From: Oryzias latipes
Taxonomy: Eukaryota > Chordata > Actinopteri > Beloniformes > Adrianichthyidae
Reading direction: 5' to 3'
DNA: 64,000 nucleotides
NCBI RefSeq assembly: GCF_002234675.1
Contig: NC_019876.2
Location: 18,483,354 to 18,547,353 of the forward strand
Position numbers and translations under genes: made by a program. A model generated the notes under the pieces. It had not been told where the DNA came from, searched no databases, and was given only the letters and a program-made list of their open reading frames with translations. This document shows positions 12,942-26,779 of this stretch, piece by piece. How positions within the stretch are numbered: position 1 is the stretch's first letter; each line of letters begins with the position of its first letter.

Positions 12942-15900
12942 GTGCAACATCGTGTCACAGGGCAGGTAATGGCTCTGAAGATGAACATCCTGGCCAGTAA
13001 CAGAGCCAACATGCTCAGGGAGGTCCAGCTGATGAACAGATTATCACACCCTAACATACTCAGGTAACCTCACTCAAAACCTCCTTCAGATACCTGTAAT
13101 GGGTTCTGGCTTCCCAGAAAAACACGTTATGTGGAGTGTGCATGAATGGAAACTGGAAAATACACCTGGCTTCTGCTCTTCCTTCAGGTTTATTGGAGTG
13201 TGCGTCCATGAGGGGCAGCTACACGCTCTGACAGAGGTAAAACACTCATTAAGGCCCCTTTGTGCTAGAGCCTAAATGCCCTATTATGTTGCTCTCATTT
13301 TACACATAATAAAACATTTAAATGCTATTTATTCCCTTTACCAAAAAGATACCAACTTGCATTTCTTGGAAATTATGTCATGTTGGCTCAATGCTGATTT
13401 TTTATCTTAGAGGCATCTTTTATAACGGGATGGACCTGACAATAGGCGTGTGCTTAAAAAATAGTCTGAAAAACATTTTTCTCCACCACAAAGCAGATCT
13501 TTATCCGTATGATTCTGCCTCTTCTTCATCAGAACAAAGCGATGAAGTAAAGCTCCTCAGACATTTGATTCACTTGATAAGTCGTTTCCTGTCTGGTGTA
13601 AATATAATTGACAAGAGTGAAAGACGTGGACAATGATCTTCAGAATGTCGTTAAGCCCATCAGGCTGGAATAGTCATCATGAGAAGGATGGATGAATGAG
13701 TTGATAGATCATTGATTCCCAAGGAAATTGCATGACTATCCATTGCTCCATCTATTCGTCATGTTTTATTGTGGAAAAAACATTGTAAAAATAGCCAATA
13801 AAACACAACAAAGCCTTAAAAAATACAAGATGCGTCACATAGAACAGGATTTTAAAAATGTATAGAAAAGTGAGTTGGACAATTTAGTGGCCCCCCTCTT
13901 TCCAGAGTCATGAGTTTGCATTGACTGACTTTTTTTTTCTATGTAGATGAAATTTTTTAAAAGTTTAGTTTCTCCAAAACCAAACAATCAAGAAGTATAA
14001 ACTTTATTTAAAAATGGCAAAATAAATAAAAATAATGATTTTAACCAAATAGCAATGTTAACCAAAATGATTTGGTTTACTTTTTGATTTCCGTTTTCCT
14101 TGTTAAAGTTGACTTGTGGTGGCACAGCAGTCAAAGTTGCTTCTCATGGACCCCCCCCCCCCATGGGGTTCTGCATTATAACTGAGGCTTTTCTGCATAT
14201 CACTGCTACACAGATCTCTGTACTTTCCCATTAGAAACTCTGATTAGGTATAGGAGCATGTGTGGAACAAAGGATGAAACGGTCACATAAGGCTGGGCAA
14301 TAAATCAATTTCAATAAATTCAGAGATTTGAATTTGTTGTTTAAGATTTATTTTTGGAAAAATCTGGATTTTTTTTTTTTTTTTTTTTTTTTTCTTGGGC
14401 TTCAGTTGTTTGGACTAAAGTCAGCACGCCTGTTTCTTCCTACGCGCAGACGCACAAAATGCCAACTAGCAAACAAGAGCTTGTTCCCTGAACAGGCACA
14501 GTTTATTTAGTTTTATGGAACTATAAATCTGTTTGAAGGCTTTGACTATTATATTTTTTTTGTCCAATTGTCCTATCCAATGTTGCTCTAGCTAGCAGCA
14601 GCTCCCAAGACAGCCTGTTTGTAAAACATTGTTTTACAAACCTTTTTACAGCTTGTATTTAGTTGCACTTTTGTGTTCTTGTCAGCTTCTAAAGGAGATG
14701 TTAAAATAAAAATAGGGTTTGTTTGATATATTATGTCATTTGTAGTTTTTAATTAAAAAAAAAACCACAAATGTATAATAATAATTATAAAGGGGAGGAA
14801 AAAATCAATTAAAATTGGAAATTGAATTTTGTGTAGAAATAAAATTAGATTGAATTTTTTGGCCTTATTGCCCAGCCCTACTGGCACGCAAATCTGAGAA
14901 CTTTAATTTGTAAACCTGAATTCACACTTTTTAGTTTTTCATTGATGGTTCACTCAAATTTGCTTATAATAACTTTCTCATAATAATGTCTGTTTTATGT
15001 AGCATCTCGAGCTTTGACTAAACTGAAGCGACTGGTGGTTTTTAAACTGGATACCATTTTTAGAAATTGACAACCCTTAAGGCAGTTGTCCCCCACCAAA
15101 GTTAGTGTTAGAAAGCTTAACACAAGAATGATGACGCCACAAACCCTACCCAATTGTTATCTACAGGATAACAATTGGGTAGGGTTATTCTGTCATTAAA
15201 GGGGTTTTGAAATCTCTTTCGCTGTACCTGCATGTTCTTCAAACACCTCTCCACTTGAACTCCACTGAATACATGCGAGCATCTATCAGCGTCTGAGCAA
15301 GGGGACCGTAATTTACTAAGCACACAGATGCGGGTCAGGGCAGTTCACGTCATTTGGTTTGCACATGTGATAAGCAGAGAGGAAGTTGCCATGGTTACCT
15401 AACAGCTCAACAATGAAGAGAAAACAATATCCGGAGTGGAGAGTGGGATATCAGGTATGCACACACCAGAGGACTGTGTGTGCGGCACTGTTTGGTTTGT
15501 TTTTTTTCCATTCAAGGATTTCAATAAGACTATTTGATGAAGACTGAAAATGTAAACCAAATCATCAATTGTTTTTATTAGTCTTTTAAAATATTACAAA
15601 AGTATTTTAAAAATTGTAACCAAAAACTGCTACGTTTTTCATCACAGGTTTTGTTTTGCGGCCATTAAAAAAATGGTTTTATTTGTAACCTATGACTCAA
15701 ATAAGTCTTCAGGTTCAAAACTCAGCATTGCATTAAACATTTTTCCCCCAAATGTACTGGGGGCTAAAATAAACCTGATTTTACTTAGGTGATGGGACTA
15801 CAAGATTTTAAACCTTTTGAAGCCAGATTTTTATTTACAGCTTTGAAAAAATGTCACTTCTGTTTTTGTTTTAAGGAAGATGCTAAATTAAGGTAATGTT

Positions 15901-18900
15901 GGAACTGAAGTGGTTTGATGCATAATTGCATCGATGGGCTTTAAGGGGTCACATTTGAATACTGAGTGTGTCCTGCTTCCCTAAAGTTCATTGGTTTTCT
16001 GTCTTGCTGTACAGTACATCAACGGGGGGAACTTAGAGCAGCTGTTGGACAGTGAGGTGTACCTGTCGTGGAGTGTGCGGCTCAGTCTGGCTCTGGACAT
16101 CGCACGAGGACTCAAGTACCTGCACAGCAAGGGCATCTTCCACAGGGACCTCACTTCAAAGGTGACTACACTAAGCATCCGAAAATGCACTGGAAGGATG
16201 TTTTTGTTTTAAATGGTTCTGGTACGGTTGTTGCCTTCTCAGAGTTGAATTGAAATTTCATCAGCTTACTTAAATGGGAATATCAAACATCACTATTTTA
16301 CTTATGATTTTTTTTTTTAATGTCTTCAAAAACTCGAGCACCTGGCTGGTTTTTTAATTCAATTTTTAATTCAATTTTTTTTCTTTTTGCTAGACAATGG
16401 TAGAATAAAAATGTTTTCTTTTGAAAGAGTTTGATTACCAGTCTGTAGGCTTCCTTGGAAGATCCTTTCCTGCAATGACGCATCGCCATCAGCCGGCTGA
16501 CTGTCGTGCAAGCTACACCCATGCTGATAGTGACATGTCAAGATAAATGAAATATTTATTTTACCATTGAGGAAAAAGGAAAATCCATTAAGAAAAACGG
16601 GAAGACAAAACACATGATTTTCTTACCTAAATTTGTCAAAAAATATTGAATATGAATGAACGAAATATGCTAGTGGTTCAAGCAGGGAGGGGCTTTTTTT
16701 TCCCTTTTGCTATTGTTTAGTAGCGCATGTACAGCTGGAAGAGGCTTGGTGTGAAATACTAAAGCGGTACAAAAATCTTGTGAATCTTGCTCCAGGTTTT
16801 TTCTTATACAGCCCTGTTCCAATTTTATTCATTTTATTCTGTTTTACACAGTTGAGACCGTCCCGTATCAACTGTGTATTTCTCTGTGAATCTTGATACG
16901 TGAAAGGCTTGGGGTCATATGATTCAAGCTGGGTGCAAACCGCAATTAATTATTTCTCATCCGTTTTCAATTTTCAAACAGTTGGCAATTGCATGAATTA
17001 AATGGGACGCCATACATAAATCACTACCAAATCCAAGTCCTTGATTGGTCAAAGTTGGACCTGGTTTAACTTTCAACATGCGTTCAATGTATTTGTTGGT
17101 GTTTTTGTAGGTGGAGCCTGAAAACAGTCGTAGAAACTTGCGAACCTACATGTAAACATCAGTTTTGAATGCGGATTTCAAAACATACATTTAGGTGCTT
17201 TTACATACACTTTTTTCTTTTATTTGAAAGCGGTCTCTCAACCACACATTGCCAAGGGTTGTGTTAATATAGCTCAAAGATATAATCCTCTACTTTCTCT
17301 CCAGCCATCAAGAAACAAAAACTAAACCTCATCTCTGTAAGGAATTTGATTGAACTCATTTAAACTCAATAATCCTAAGTGTTTTTGCAGCATCTGCTGA
17401 AACACCATGATTTAACATCACAGCAGATTAAATCCCATCCAAAGCCAGGAGTCATTGGGGATCATAATAGTCTGAGGATCCTGATTAACAGCTAATCTTG
17501 AGGCATGAGTGGATATCTAAGTAGTTTTGAAGACTTTGATAAATTGATGCGGTTAAAAACCAAAATTCACAAACTCAATCATTTAGTCAAATTACTGCTG
17601 AGAAAGGTATCCTGCATTTGCTTGGTGACCTGCAAAGAGGCCAATTTCCAAATTTTTATTTATCAAAAAACAACAAACACAACACAATCTTTTAAAGCAG
17701 TTGATAACCATGTTTAGTGTTTGATTACATAAGTGAATGAGATAAATATCTTTGTATGGACATTTTTTCTCTTAGTCTTTTAGATACTGAGATGCCTTTA
17801 ACTGCAATAAAATGTTACATCACAGCAGAGGGAAACATGGAGCAGTTGCAGCAGAAGGTTCACTCTGCAGTGAAAGATGTTTTATTTGTGACCTCTGATC
17901 CTCCGTGCAGAACTGCCTGGTGCGCTGGGAGGGCGACGTGTGCTCAGCTGTGGTTGGAGACTTTGGCCTTGCAGAGAAAATTCCAGATTACAGGTCAGTA
18001 TACAACACGTAGTCACCTGTTAGCCATGCGGTCCAATAAGTTTACCTCAATAAATCACATTGCTTCACTTCCCCTTTTCACCTATGCATTGTGCCTGTTC
18101 CATATCTCCCTGTGCACACAAATATATGTTTGCCTTTTTTTGTTTTTTTTCGTTTGGGCATGTCGTTTTGCCATGGTCACGTAAAATGAAATCGCGCAAA
18201 GGCAGCCTGGTTTTTCTAAAGTGTGGCGCCACCTCTCTTGGTATCGTGGTTAACTCCCTTTGCTATCGGTAGAATGATAATTAATGCTCTCAAGGTATAG
18301 TTTGGAGTGAACACAAGTTATCTTCTAGCAGCTAAATCAATATTTGATCTGAACTTTCTTAGCTTGCCTCTAGCTCAAACCTTCCATGCTGCCATTGTTG
18401 CTCTGTCATGCTGCAGCCATTCAGCTGTTTCTTCAGTGACACGCTGTTTGTGTAAATGTTTGATCACCATAGCAAAAATGCCATCTAGGAAAAAGGGGGA
18501 AAAAACCTCCACTTAAAAACCTACGGTGGTAAAGCTCACTTTAATGCTTTGGAGTTTGTGGACTTGTACATTTTCTTTTGGGTTGTTGGCACAGAAGTTA
18601 GCCTAACTAATTTCCCAGCATGCCTTTGTGTACACCCTCTCCCATTAGCGCCTCACAAGTCCAAACTAACATGACCGTAGCAAAAGAAAAACTGTGAGCC
18701 ATATCACAGGTATCCAGCCACATTGTTTAAATTATTTGATTATAAACCTTTATTATTATTTTTTATTTTTAAACCTGGAGGGTCAAATTTGGCCCTTATG
18801 TTTTTTTTCCCCCATTGCATTTTTATTTTATACTTATTTTTTGTGCTATGGTTAATTTCATTCCACAATGAATAAACAAATAATAAACAAAAAACACAAA

Positions 18901-21900
18901 TGATAAGCCAAAAAAGTTGCCAAATGTACCTTAAAAGCCCAGATGAAATGTGTTCTTTCGTTTTCCAGGCTTAGGATTTGTGTACTGAATTAATACAAAA
19001 TTACATTTGAATGCACCAAGTGCAGCAACATGCATTCTGAAACCAAAGATAATTTTTATACGTATGCATTTCAGGTTGCTATTCCTAAAGTAAAAATGAA
19101 AATCCAAAGTCAGAAGCTATTTTATCTGAAACATTTTAGGCAGAATTCATTATTAATGATCAAACACTTTCATGAAAGGCCTAAAAACAATATTTCTATG
19201 ACATTTAAAACCTTCTCTTCTGCGTTTCTGATGGTAGATGTCAAATTGAGTTATCAGTTCTTCTTGTGGCCTTAGGAGGAAAGTGAAGTATTATTACGAG
19301 AGGAATCTTGAGCAACTTCAAAGCTGAAGCTCCTGCCAACACTTGCACAGACACTCATATTTCCTATCCGCCCTCCTCTTCCCCCTTCCTCTGCAGTCAT
19401 TTAGTAAAAACCCAAATCTTGTTGAGACGCGCGGCAGCTGCCTTTGTAAACTGACCTGCCCTCTTCTGTGTTGAACTGGAGTTCTGCATCCGCTCGCTGC
19501 CTGTTTGTAAAAATGTGGCTCACTATTCGGGAGCACAAGTTTCTACTGTGTGACTTTTTTTTTAAGGCTTAACACTAAGATAACTCTTACAGTATGACTC
19601 ACTTATCTTTCGCCAATTCATTCTTCTTCTAAATGTATGCCCCTTTAACCTTTTTCCCCAGTTTACTTTGCATATCTGCACCTCTGTTTGCTTCAGCTGT
19701 AGCAGCCAGAGAATTGTGTATTTTCCTCAACCTGACGGTCATGTTTACTTTATTAAACCACTCAAACACCGTAGCTTCCTGAGGCAAACACAAGCGGAAT
19801 GCACAATGTTGACCGACATTTATTTAATCGCTTGTGGGGAATTTTTATAAGCGGATGTGAGGAGAAAATGATAAAATCACGTTTACCAGCAAGTAAAAGC
19901 TCACCAAGGTTCTGCTTTTGGATCAAGGTTAGATCAGGCTGTTCTCATGACTGGGGTAGAACCTGACAAAGTTGAGTTGGTGGGGGAGAAACCCTCTAAA
20001 CCAAGTATTTTTCTTCAAAACAAATAATTATGGTTCTTTTAAAAAATATTTAAATAATTTCTTTAGAGAATCCCTTTGTAGGCAATGTTTCTTCAGTAGC
20101 AGAATTAGGTTGATATTTCAGACTAATTGTGTATTTTGTGGCACAAGCACCATATTTGGTATGGATGTACATTAGATCTCCTTTTTCAGAAAAGCACGTT
20201 GGCCACAAGAAATATATATCGGATGGATGGATGGATAGATAGATATCTAGATATGATATAATAATATACAAACATATTCCATGTCTATTTTGCCTCAGTC
20301 TCAACAATATGGGCTGTCTGTGCGCAAAATCCAGTCTATAAACTTGAGGGGTACCTACTAAATACTATTATATGTGTATATTATATGTAATTTGAAAATC
20401 TTAGATTTTCTGGTGGGCTAATGTGTCTTTCTGAAAAAAGGGATCCCAAAATACATCCATAGTGCTTGTACCATTTAATGCACATTATTTTAACAACAGG
20501 TCTTACTGGGTTAACTTTCCCTGTTGGGTCCATTTAAGTCAAACCTCTTCAGATGTTCTCCAGATTCTTCTTTTTCTCCTAACTTTGAAATTCATAGCTT
20601 GCTCTTACTCCCCCCCCCCCCCCCCTGCACTTGCTGAAGTTTCCTGCTGCACTATTGTCAACAACAAGCCATGAAAGTAGATCGGGAGGAAGTATCTGCT
20701 GGTCGTCTGTTCTTGCAAATTCTTGTCTTCCTTCCTTTTTTCTTAATTTTTGTTAGTTGCATAACCTAATCTCCACATTACTAAAAGATGTTGTGTTTTA
20801 GATACAAGATTTACGCCATAACACCGTTAAGTGAGTTATCTGATAATTAGACAGTGTTACCGCTGTTTACATGGATCAATTTTTTTTTTATTGTACTGTC
20901 GAGGTAAAAAAAATGATAGGATTTTTTTTAAACACATATCTAAAAATATTGTTCGTTTAAACTAGTGGTCTGCAACCTGCGGCACCAGAGCTGTGGCTAA
21001 TTTTAAAAAGTAACTGTAAAGTAAAAACTAAATGGGTAGTAAAGTTTTAAAAAAAAAAGGAAACTACCGTAAACTAACTTTATTAAAGTCATTCACAAAC
21101 CGTTAGAGGACAGTACGTATCACAAATCGAACTAAAACAGATTTTTGTTCACCGTGTCCACAGAAAATCAATTGGAGGTCAGTGAGTACAACAGGTCTCT
21201 TAATGAGCTTTGATTTAATTTCTTACTTATAAATGTCTGGCTGAGATGCACCACAAACTGTAAGATAAGCTTCTTTTTTTTTAAACACTGCTGACAGTAG
21301 ACTACCTACTACTACATTATAGATAATTCTATTTGACATACTTGGTGTCTTTATTTTGAAAGGAAGTAATGTAAACCTCTGTCAAAAGTTATGAACTTTG
21401 AAAGTTTTTTTTTTCTTTTTGCCAAAACAGTATATTTATCATAAAAGTAAGTCTTTTTTTTTTCCCCGCTAAAGGGTAAAGTATGTCTTTGTGGCTTCTT
21501 CTGGGTTTCAGTTTGTGAGAAATTTACCCGAATGCATCTTTAAGTATTAAAGGTTGTAGGCCACTAGTTTAAATAATCTAATCCAATTCCAAACGGGCAT
21601 ACATTTGTGTTAATCCTGTTTTTATTATATATATTTTGATAATTATTTACCTTTTTTATAAAGTGTGATAAATGTAGTGATAACAGCTATCAATACTTCA
21701 AATTGTGTTTTTATTACTGAATTAAAGAGAATTCAAATTTAAGTTTTACATAATAAGCTAAAATTTTAACTAGATTGAAAGTGTGTGACTTTTAGGTGGT
21801 TTCATCAGCCTTTATTTCTGGTTTTAATCCAACTCCAGTAAAAGCATTAGATCAGTGCTGGCAGACTGAGCTGAATCTTTTGCTGCAGCTGTTCAGGCTT

Positions 21901-24900
21901 GACTCCAAACATTTGTATAACTCGATCATAAAGGCCTTCTGGTTTCCTGCTCACTAATGGTTTTCACTCAGATTGATTTGAAAGTTGATCTTTCTGATTT
22001 AACATGAACTCTTCTGTCCTTTTTCCCCTCCATTCATTGATGCTTCTTTATAGCGAGGACGACGTCCAGGAGCCTCTTGCTGTTGTCGGCTCCCCGTACT
22101 GGATGGCTCCAGAGGTGCTCAGAGGAGAAATTTATAACGAGAAGGTACTGACAGGTCTTTTTATTCACTCCTCTTCAGCTGCAGACTGTTGCAAAAAGTT
22201 CAAGGTCAAAAGTGGGAGTAATGACAGCCAGTCAAATAGACCTAGAATTCAGGGACTGCTGTAGGATGATAAATATTTAGTTACTTTGTCATCATTGGCA
22301 CACAATAATGGAAATGTTATTGAATGGATGCATATTTATTCATTCCAGTTGCTGGTATTTCCTGCAGGACTCATTGTAAGTTTTATAGTTGTTGAGAATT
22401 CCTGGAAGAAACCAGATATGGAACTCTAAAACAAAAACATTCCTATAAGAAAGTAAGCCTCGAAAAGTGATCCATTTTTGCATGAATTAAAATGAACTAT
22501 ACACACCATTTTTGATTAATTATACTGATTTATTTTTATTTTTCTCTAGATAGTAGAGATACTAGAAAGTAATAGTGCTTGAAAAAGGATGGGTAGAAAA
22601 AAATCCTATTTGTTTCCAGAATTTTCCGTTTGTATATATCTTTAAAAATTGTTTAACTTTTTAGAATTTCCTGAAATGCACAGACTTTTTTGGGTTGTCT
22701 TTACGCAAGGTTTGTCTTCGTGAAAATTCTCCCTGTCTTACATTAGTTTCCATTCGTGGAAGTACCTTTTTGCAAGTTTTTAAATTATTTGCGTTGTATT
22801 ATATTTTATATCTGTAACCTTTAGTCATTTTGATTTCTGGAACAAAATGCTGGTGTGCTCATAATAACCCACTTTATGAATTATTCTTATGGCTTGTTTT
22901 TATAATGTGTATGGTGGCTGTAGGCTGACTTTTGAAGGCATTTCCTCATAGCTTATTGCCGTAGTTGAGGTGGAGCAGTAATATCACACAATATAATTAT
23001 AATTCTAATTGAGAGAAAAACTATCCTCGCTTAGGATCCCTAAAACCCTTGATATTTTTAGCAACATATTTGATTTGTGATCTCTGTAGATCCTCTAACC
23101 ATTCTGTCTCTGCAGGTCGACGTGTTTGCATACGGCATCATCCTGTGTGAGATTATTGCGAGGATACAGGCCGATCCTGACATCCTGCCACGTACTGAGG
23201 TGACTAAGCCTTCATCTGATCTGCTTATCATTGCATTGCGTGTGTTCTTTCATTCAGTTACTTTTATTTCACGAGTCTTTAGATTGAGTTCATCCACAAA
23301 TGGAGACAAATGATCTAAAGGCTAAATTAGGAGTTCAGTTTATCTGGATCATATTGAAGCACAGTTCCTCTTTTCCACAATCTGAATGTTGCTGTTGTTC
23401 CAAACTGGCCTGCATCCAGCTCTGTCATAATGACATTTCTTTAAAGCAACCATTGCAGCACATGAGCTGATTTTGACAGCCAGAAAACCTTTCAACATAT
23501 CTCTTTCAAATTTTTCTGATTGTGATCTTGGGCAGTCAGGAAGCTTAATTTATCTCAACAGAACATTTGAATACTGGTCTGAAAGCTGGTGACAAAACGT
23601 GTATGGATTGTCGGTTCACTGGAAAACCAGTTGGTCATCCACTTCCTCATTACATGCATATTTGAAGCACACTTTTTAAGTTTCTGGCATGCCAGAACTG
23701 AAAGCATGCCACAGTCAATCTTGATCTGTGGACATTAGTGTTGATGTAGATATTGTTGCTTTCCTCCATTCTACATGGACAAACGTCGAGCCACACGCAC
23801 CAGCAGAATGCTAAACATTAAACAGCCAGTGCAGAAATCAGCTAAAGTGAGTCTAACACTGATATGAGAAACTGTCATGTCATCTCCAAAGAGAAAGCAA
23901 AAGCATCAGAACAATAGTTTCAGGTTGCTACAATGCTCCATACATGCTTTACAGATTCCTACATATAACCGTATTCACTATAATTCTGCACCTTTGTGTT
24001 TGTTCTGTCATCGTAAAAATTTTAGTTTGTGTCTAAGCAGAAGTTAAAAAAAAGTCTCTTAAAAGTTAAAAATGTTGGCTTGCATTACATTTCTGTGCAG
24101 GACTTTGGTCTGGATGTGGAGGCCTTTCAGCGCATGGTGGAAGACTGCCCCCTTGACTTCCTGGAGATGGCAATTTCATGCTGTAATGTAAGAAATGATC
24201 TCCTGACCGCTCATCAGTTCCTGTTTTCTATCTTCAAACCTTATGTTTGATGGGAAAGCGTGAACAAGTACTCTGTTTATGCAAGTCACAATAGAATTTT
24301 TAAGTTGTTTTCATATTTTGGGATGGGGACAAAGAAAAAAGCTGCAGCAGTCCCAGGATGGTTTTCATTTTTTAGCATTCAATTTTCAAAACAATGCTTG
24401 CCATTACAAGGGCTTTCCTGTTTATTCACACTCCCTTCCTGACGAGCTTTTAATGGGAGGGGCTGGTTAAATGAATCCAAAACTAAATTTTAACATTCAT
24501 TATGCTAAGCTATAATGAGGCTTTGGCCCTCTGGGTTATTGAATCATTGCATTTCCAGCATTTCCAGCAGTAACTTCCTGTTTGTGTTGGGTTTCTGTTG
24601 TTAAGGTGAAAACCTTCTATTTATATTAACTTTAGAAGTTGTTTCTGGATATTTTTAGTTTAGACTCTGAAGTTTTGATGAATGTTGAGTCAAAACACTA
24701 AGAATGCAAAAACACTAAAAGTTTTGCAAATGTATGACAAAATCAGTTTATCACTGCAGTTCTCCTCTAATGTTGCCACTGTAATCTGAAGTGTCCGTCT
24801 GCTCTGCCAGATGAATGCAGAACTCCGTCCATCTTTTGCCCAAATCGTAGCAGAGCTAGAAAAGATACAAGCTGAGAGGGCGCAGAGGCATGAACCTCCT

Positions 24901-26078
24901 GTTAAAAGTAGGTGATTATTATTATTTTTTGCACACGCAGAAATGCCAGATATTTTGTTTAGAATTTAAACCTTTTTTTTTTTTCTTCTCCGAAAGTCAT
25001 GTCTCTAGCTATCGATTACAATCGGAGGAGGTCTCTTCACTTTTTCCCGGATTCCCACCTCTCGCGCAGCAAATCGGACATGCTGCATAATTTAGACACA
25101 TTCCCGTCTGTTACCCAGGCACCCCCCGCCCGGGTAAACCCCTTTTCTCAGCGGGAGGACCTTAAAGGAGGCAAAATCAAGCTTTTCGACACTCCCAGCA
25201 AGTCCGTCATCTCCCTGACCTTCACGCTGCCCCCTCCACCGTACTGTGATGACATACCAGCGTCTGATGCGGATGAAACTGAGAAGTCGCGGGGGCACAG
25301 GCGCTGCCACTCGCTCCCCTGCACACCTCCTCCACACCTCACGTCAGCACCGAACTCCGTCCTCACAGATGAGCTGACGTTTGAGACTGACAGTTTAAAA
25401 GACTCAAGCATGGGGGACGTTTCAAGAGAGGAGGGGAGGAGTCGGGCTGGAGGAGATTCAGGTCTTCCATTCTCTCTGGATCCACCATCACTCAACCTGC
25501 TGGACGCGAAGCAGGAAAGGGGGGAGGAGCCTATGGATTGCAGCAGCTCACCGGACACACAGGATTCATCGTCTCCTTACACCAAACAGCCTCCCCCTCC
25601 CTCTCACTCTTCTACTCCCTTCCAGCCCTCCACTCCTCCCATCTCAAACGGTTGGGGGTCAGCCATCTCTAACGGGCCCCCCTGCCTGCCGCCCCTCTCT
25701 AGCCTGGACAACCATAATGTAGTCGTGAGCCGACCGCTCGGCTGGACCGCTGTTGCCAACTCTCCCAACAACAACGGCTATCACTCCCCTCCCAGCGACC
25801 CTGCCGGTTCCTCCCTCTTTGCTTCCGGCAGCGGACACTCTCTGGACCAGGAGGAGGTGATCTCCTGTCCCGGGTGCTGCCTGGCTGGCTTTCGCTTCCC
25901 CTCCTTGTGCCTAAGAGCCCCCCCACGCAGAAATCCTTACAAGAACTTGAACGGGGACCGTGCGGCGTCCCGCGGTTTGCTCTGTCCAGGGCCCAAGGGT
26001 TTGCCGCCCTCTCCTATTCCCACAAGCACCACCAACAGCTTGGAGCCGGGGTTCGCCTTGCCAGGGGCAAAGACATAA
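12942..26078 (+). CDS. tesk1: Testis-specific kinase 1 (TESK1-like dual-specificity kinase), 5' partial, nine exons
   Basis: Coding exons by splice sites: 12942-13063, 13188-13236, 16015-16161, 17911-17993, 22054-22144, 23116-23199, 24101-24187, 24811-24907, 24997-26078. They join in frame to 613 residues ending in TAA. Visible kinase motifs: the VAIK-type lysine in QVMALKMN (exon 1 here), HRDLTSKN catalytic loop (about residues 100-107), DFG at 123-125, and [19 protein letters not shown] is typical of the LIMK/TESK group, which phosphorylates cofilin and is thought to act on actin downstream of integrins. The long last exon encodes a Pro/Ser-rich tail with [23 protein letters not shown] and CPGCCL; the last points to TESK1 rather than TESK2. 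The exon with the N-terminus and glycine loop was not found in the window, so the start is outside. An a/b paralog label cannot be decided. Confidence 0.95.
14288..14880. mobile_element. hAT-like non-autonomous element (GGCTGGGCAATA ends)
   Basis: The left end 'aaggctgggcaataa' and right end 'cttattgcccagcccta' are inverted repeats. The interior is AT-rich with a T25 run at 14369-14393 and no transposase. The 'gggctgggc' terminus is typical of a widespread fish hAT MITE group. Confidence 0.6.
15142..15186. repeat. Perfect inverted repeat (20-bp arms, 5-nt loop)
   Basis: Left arm 15142-15161 and right arm 15167-15186 are exact reverse complements, separated by 'tacag'. The arms begin aaccctaccc and end ccaattgttatc, so the repeat could form a stable hairpin. 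It lies in a tesk1 intron, outside any element I recognise. Confidence 0.9.
15838..15952 (+). mobile_element. Short MITE family S, copy in tesk1 intron
   Basis: Diverged relative of 61953-62089 and 46073-46219. It shares 'agatgctaaattaa', 'gaagtggttt' and a closing 'taaggggt'. The left end is poorly preserved. Confidence 0.5.
16680..17290. repeat. Dispersed repeat family C, copy 2
   Basis: Diverged copy of the repeats at 100-490 and 40020-40680. Shared segments are 'cttgtgaatcttgctccag' (with copy 1), 'ggagcctgaaaac' (with copy 3), 'gaaagcggtctct' and 'attgccaagggttgtgt'. Non-coding. Confidence 0.55.
18600..18740 (+). repeat. Repeat fragment related to family A
   Basis: Aligns by eye to 35590-35700: 'tagcgcctcacaagtccaaactaacatg' text, a 'gtgagc.atatcag' segment and 'atccagcca'. 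It is a remnant with no open frame. Confidence 0.45.
20216..20275. repeat. GGAT/GATA simple repeat
   Basis: 'ggatggatggatggatag' passes into 'atagatagatatct' and AT-rich text. A decayed tetranucleotide microsatellite in a tesk1 intron. Confidence 0.7.
20956..21573. mobile_element. hAT-like non-autonomous element with long terminal inverted repeats
   Basis: Left terminus 20956-20978 and right terminus 21551-21573 are inverted repeats matching at 21 of 23 positions (tttaaactagtggtctgcaa at the left). Interior text includes 'gcggcaccagagctgtggct' and 'attcacaaaccgtta'. A related, interrupted copy lies at 37017-38250. No transposase frame. Confidence 0.65.
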
Positions 26079-26754
26079 ACACTTGATCCCTTCCCTGGAA
26101 ATAAAGCAGGTCTTCTTAAAATTTGCACACGTTTTAATGCAGCAATACTCTGCTTTATTTCCAGACATTCTATTTCTGGTCAGGTTTAGGAAAATATTGT
26201 CCAGAGTTTTGGAATTGTCTGACCTCTTGCAAAGCTGTGGGACAAGAACATTGCTGATGATGCCCTCTGCTGGACTCAGGGTGTCACAACCTGTAAGATT
26301 TGATGTGATTGACTGGCGGAACAGCTCAGAACATGAACACTCCAGTTTCAAGCTCAGTCAGTCATACTGTGTACATTTTGCAGATTTAAAGACTCCTATA
26401 ATGATGAGGAGATGATGCTGAAATGAGGAATGTTAAGCTTAGTATTATTACTGTTGCAACCATTTTTGATGTTTGGTTCTGCTTCTGGATGAGCAGGCAG
26501 TTTTGCTTTGTCTTTAATTATTAAGAGATGGACGGCACATTGCAGGTGTGTGTGTGTGTGCGCGTGTGTGTGTAGCTCGAGTGTTTGTGCTGAACAGTTT
26601 GTTAAAAATATTTTTGTTGCTGTATGATCCGTTCTTGTTGCCCGTTTAAGCACTTCAGCCGTATTACTGTTAAGGAAACTGTTTATCATATTTGGGAAAT
26701 GACTGTCAACGGCTTAAGAGATGTACAGATTCTTATTATTTAAAGACTGCATTA

Positions 26755-26760
26755 AATAAA
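26755..26760 (+). terminator. tesk1: tesk1 polyadenylation signal
   Basis: AATAAA lies 677 bases after the tesk1 stop codon, followed by a TG-rich stretch as expected for a cleavage site. The 3' UTR between contains a TG microsatellite at 26546-26573. Confidence 0.75.
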
Positions 26761-26779
26761 AAGATAGAATGCACTATTG

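Noticed and set aside
24999-26086. Open frames on the minus strand and in other plus frames opposite the large tesk1 exon (such as 25148-25558)
   Set aside because: They overlap the GC-rich tesk1 tail exon, have no family similarity and no splice support; they are shadows of the coding exon.
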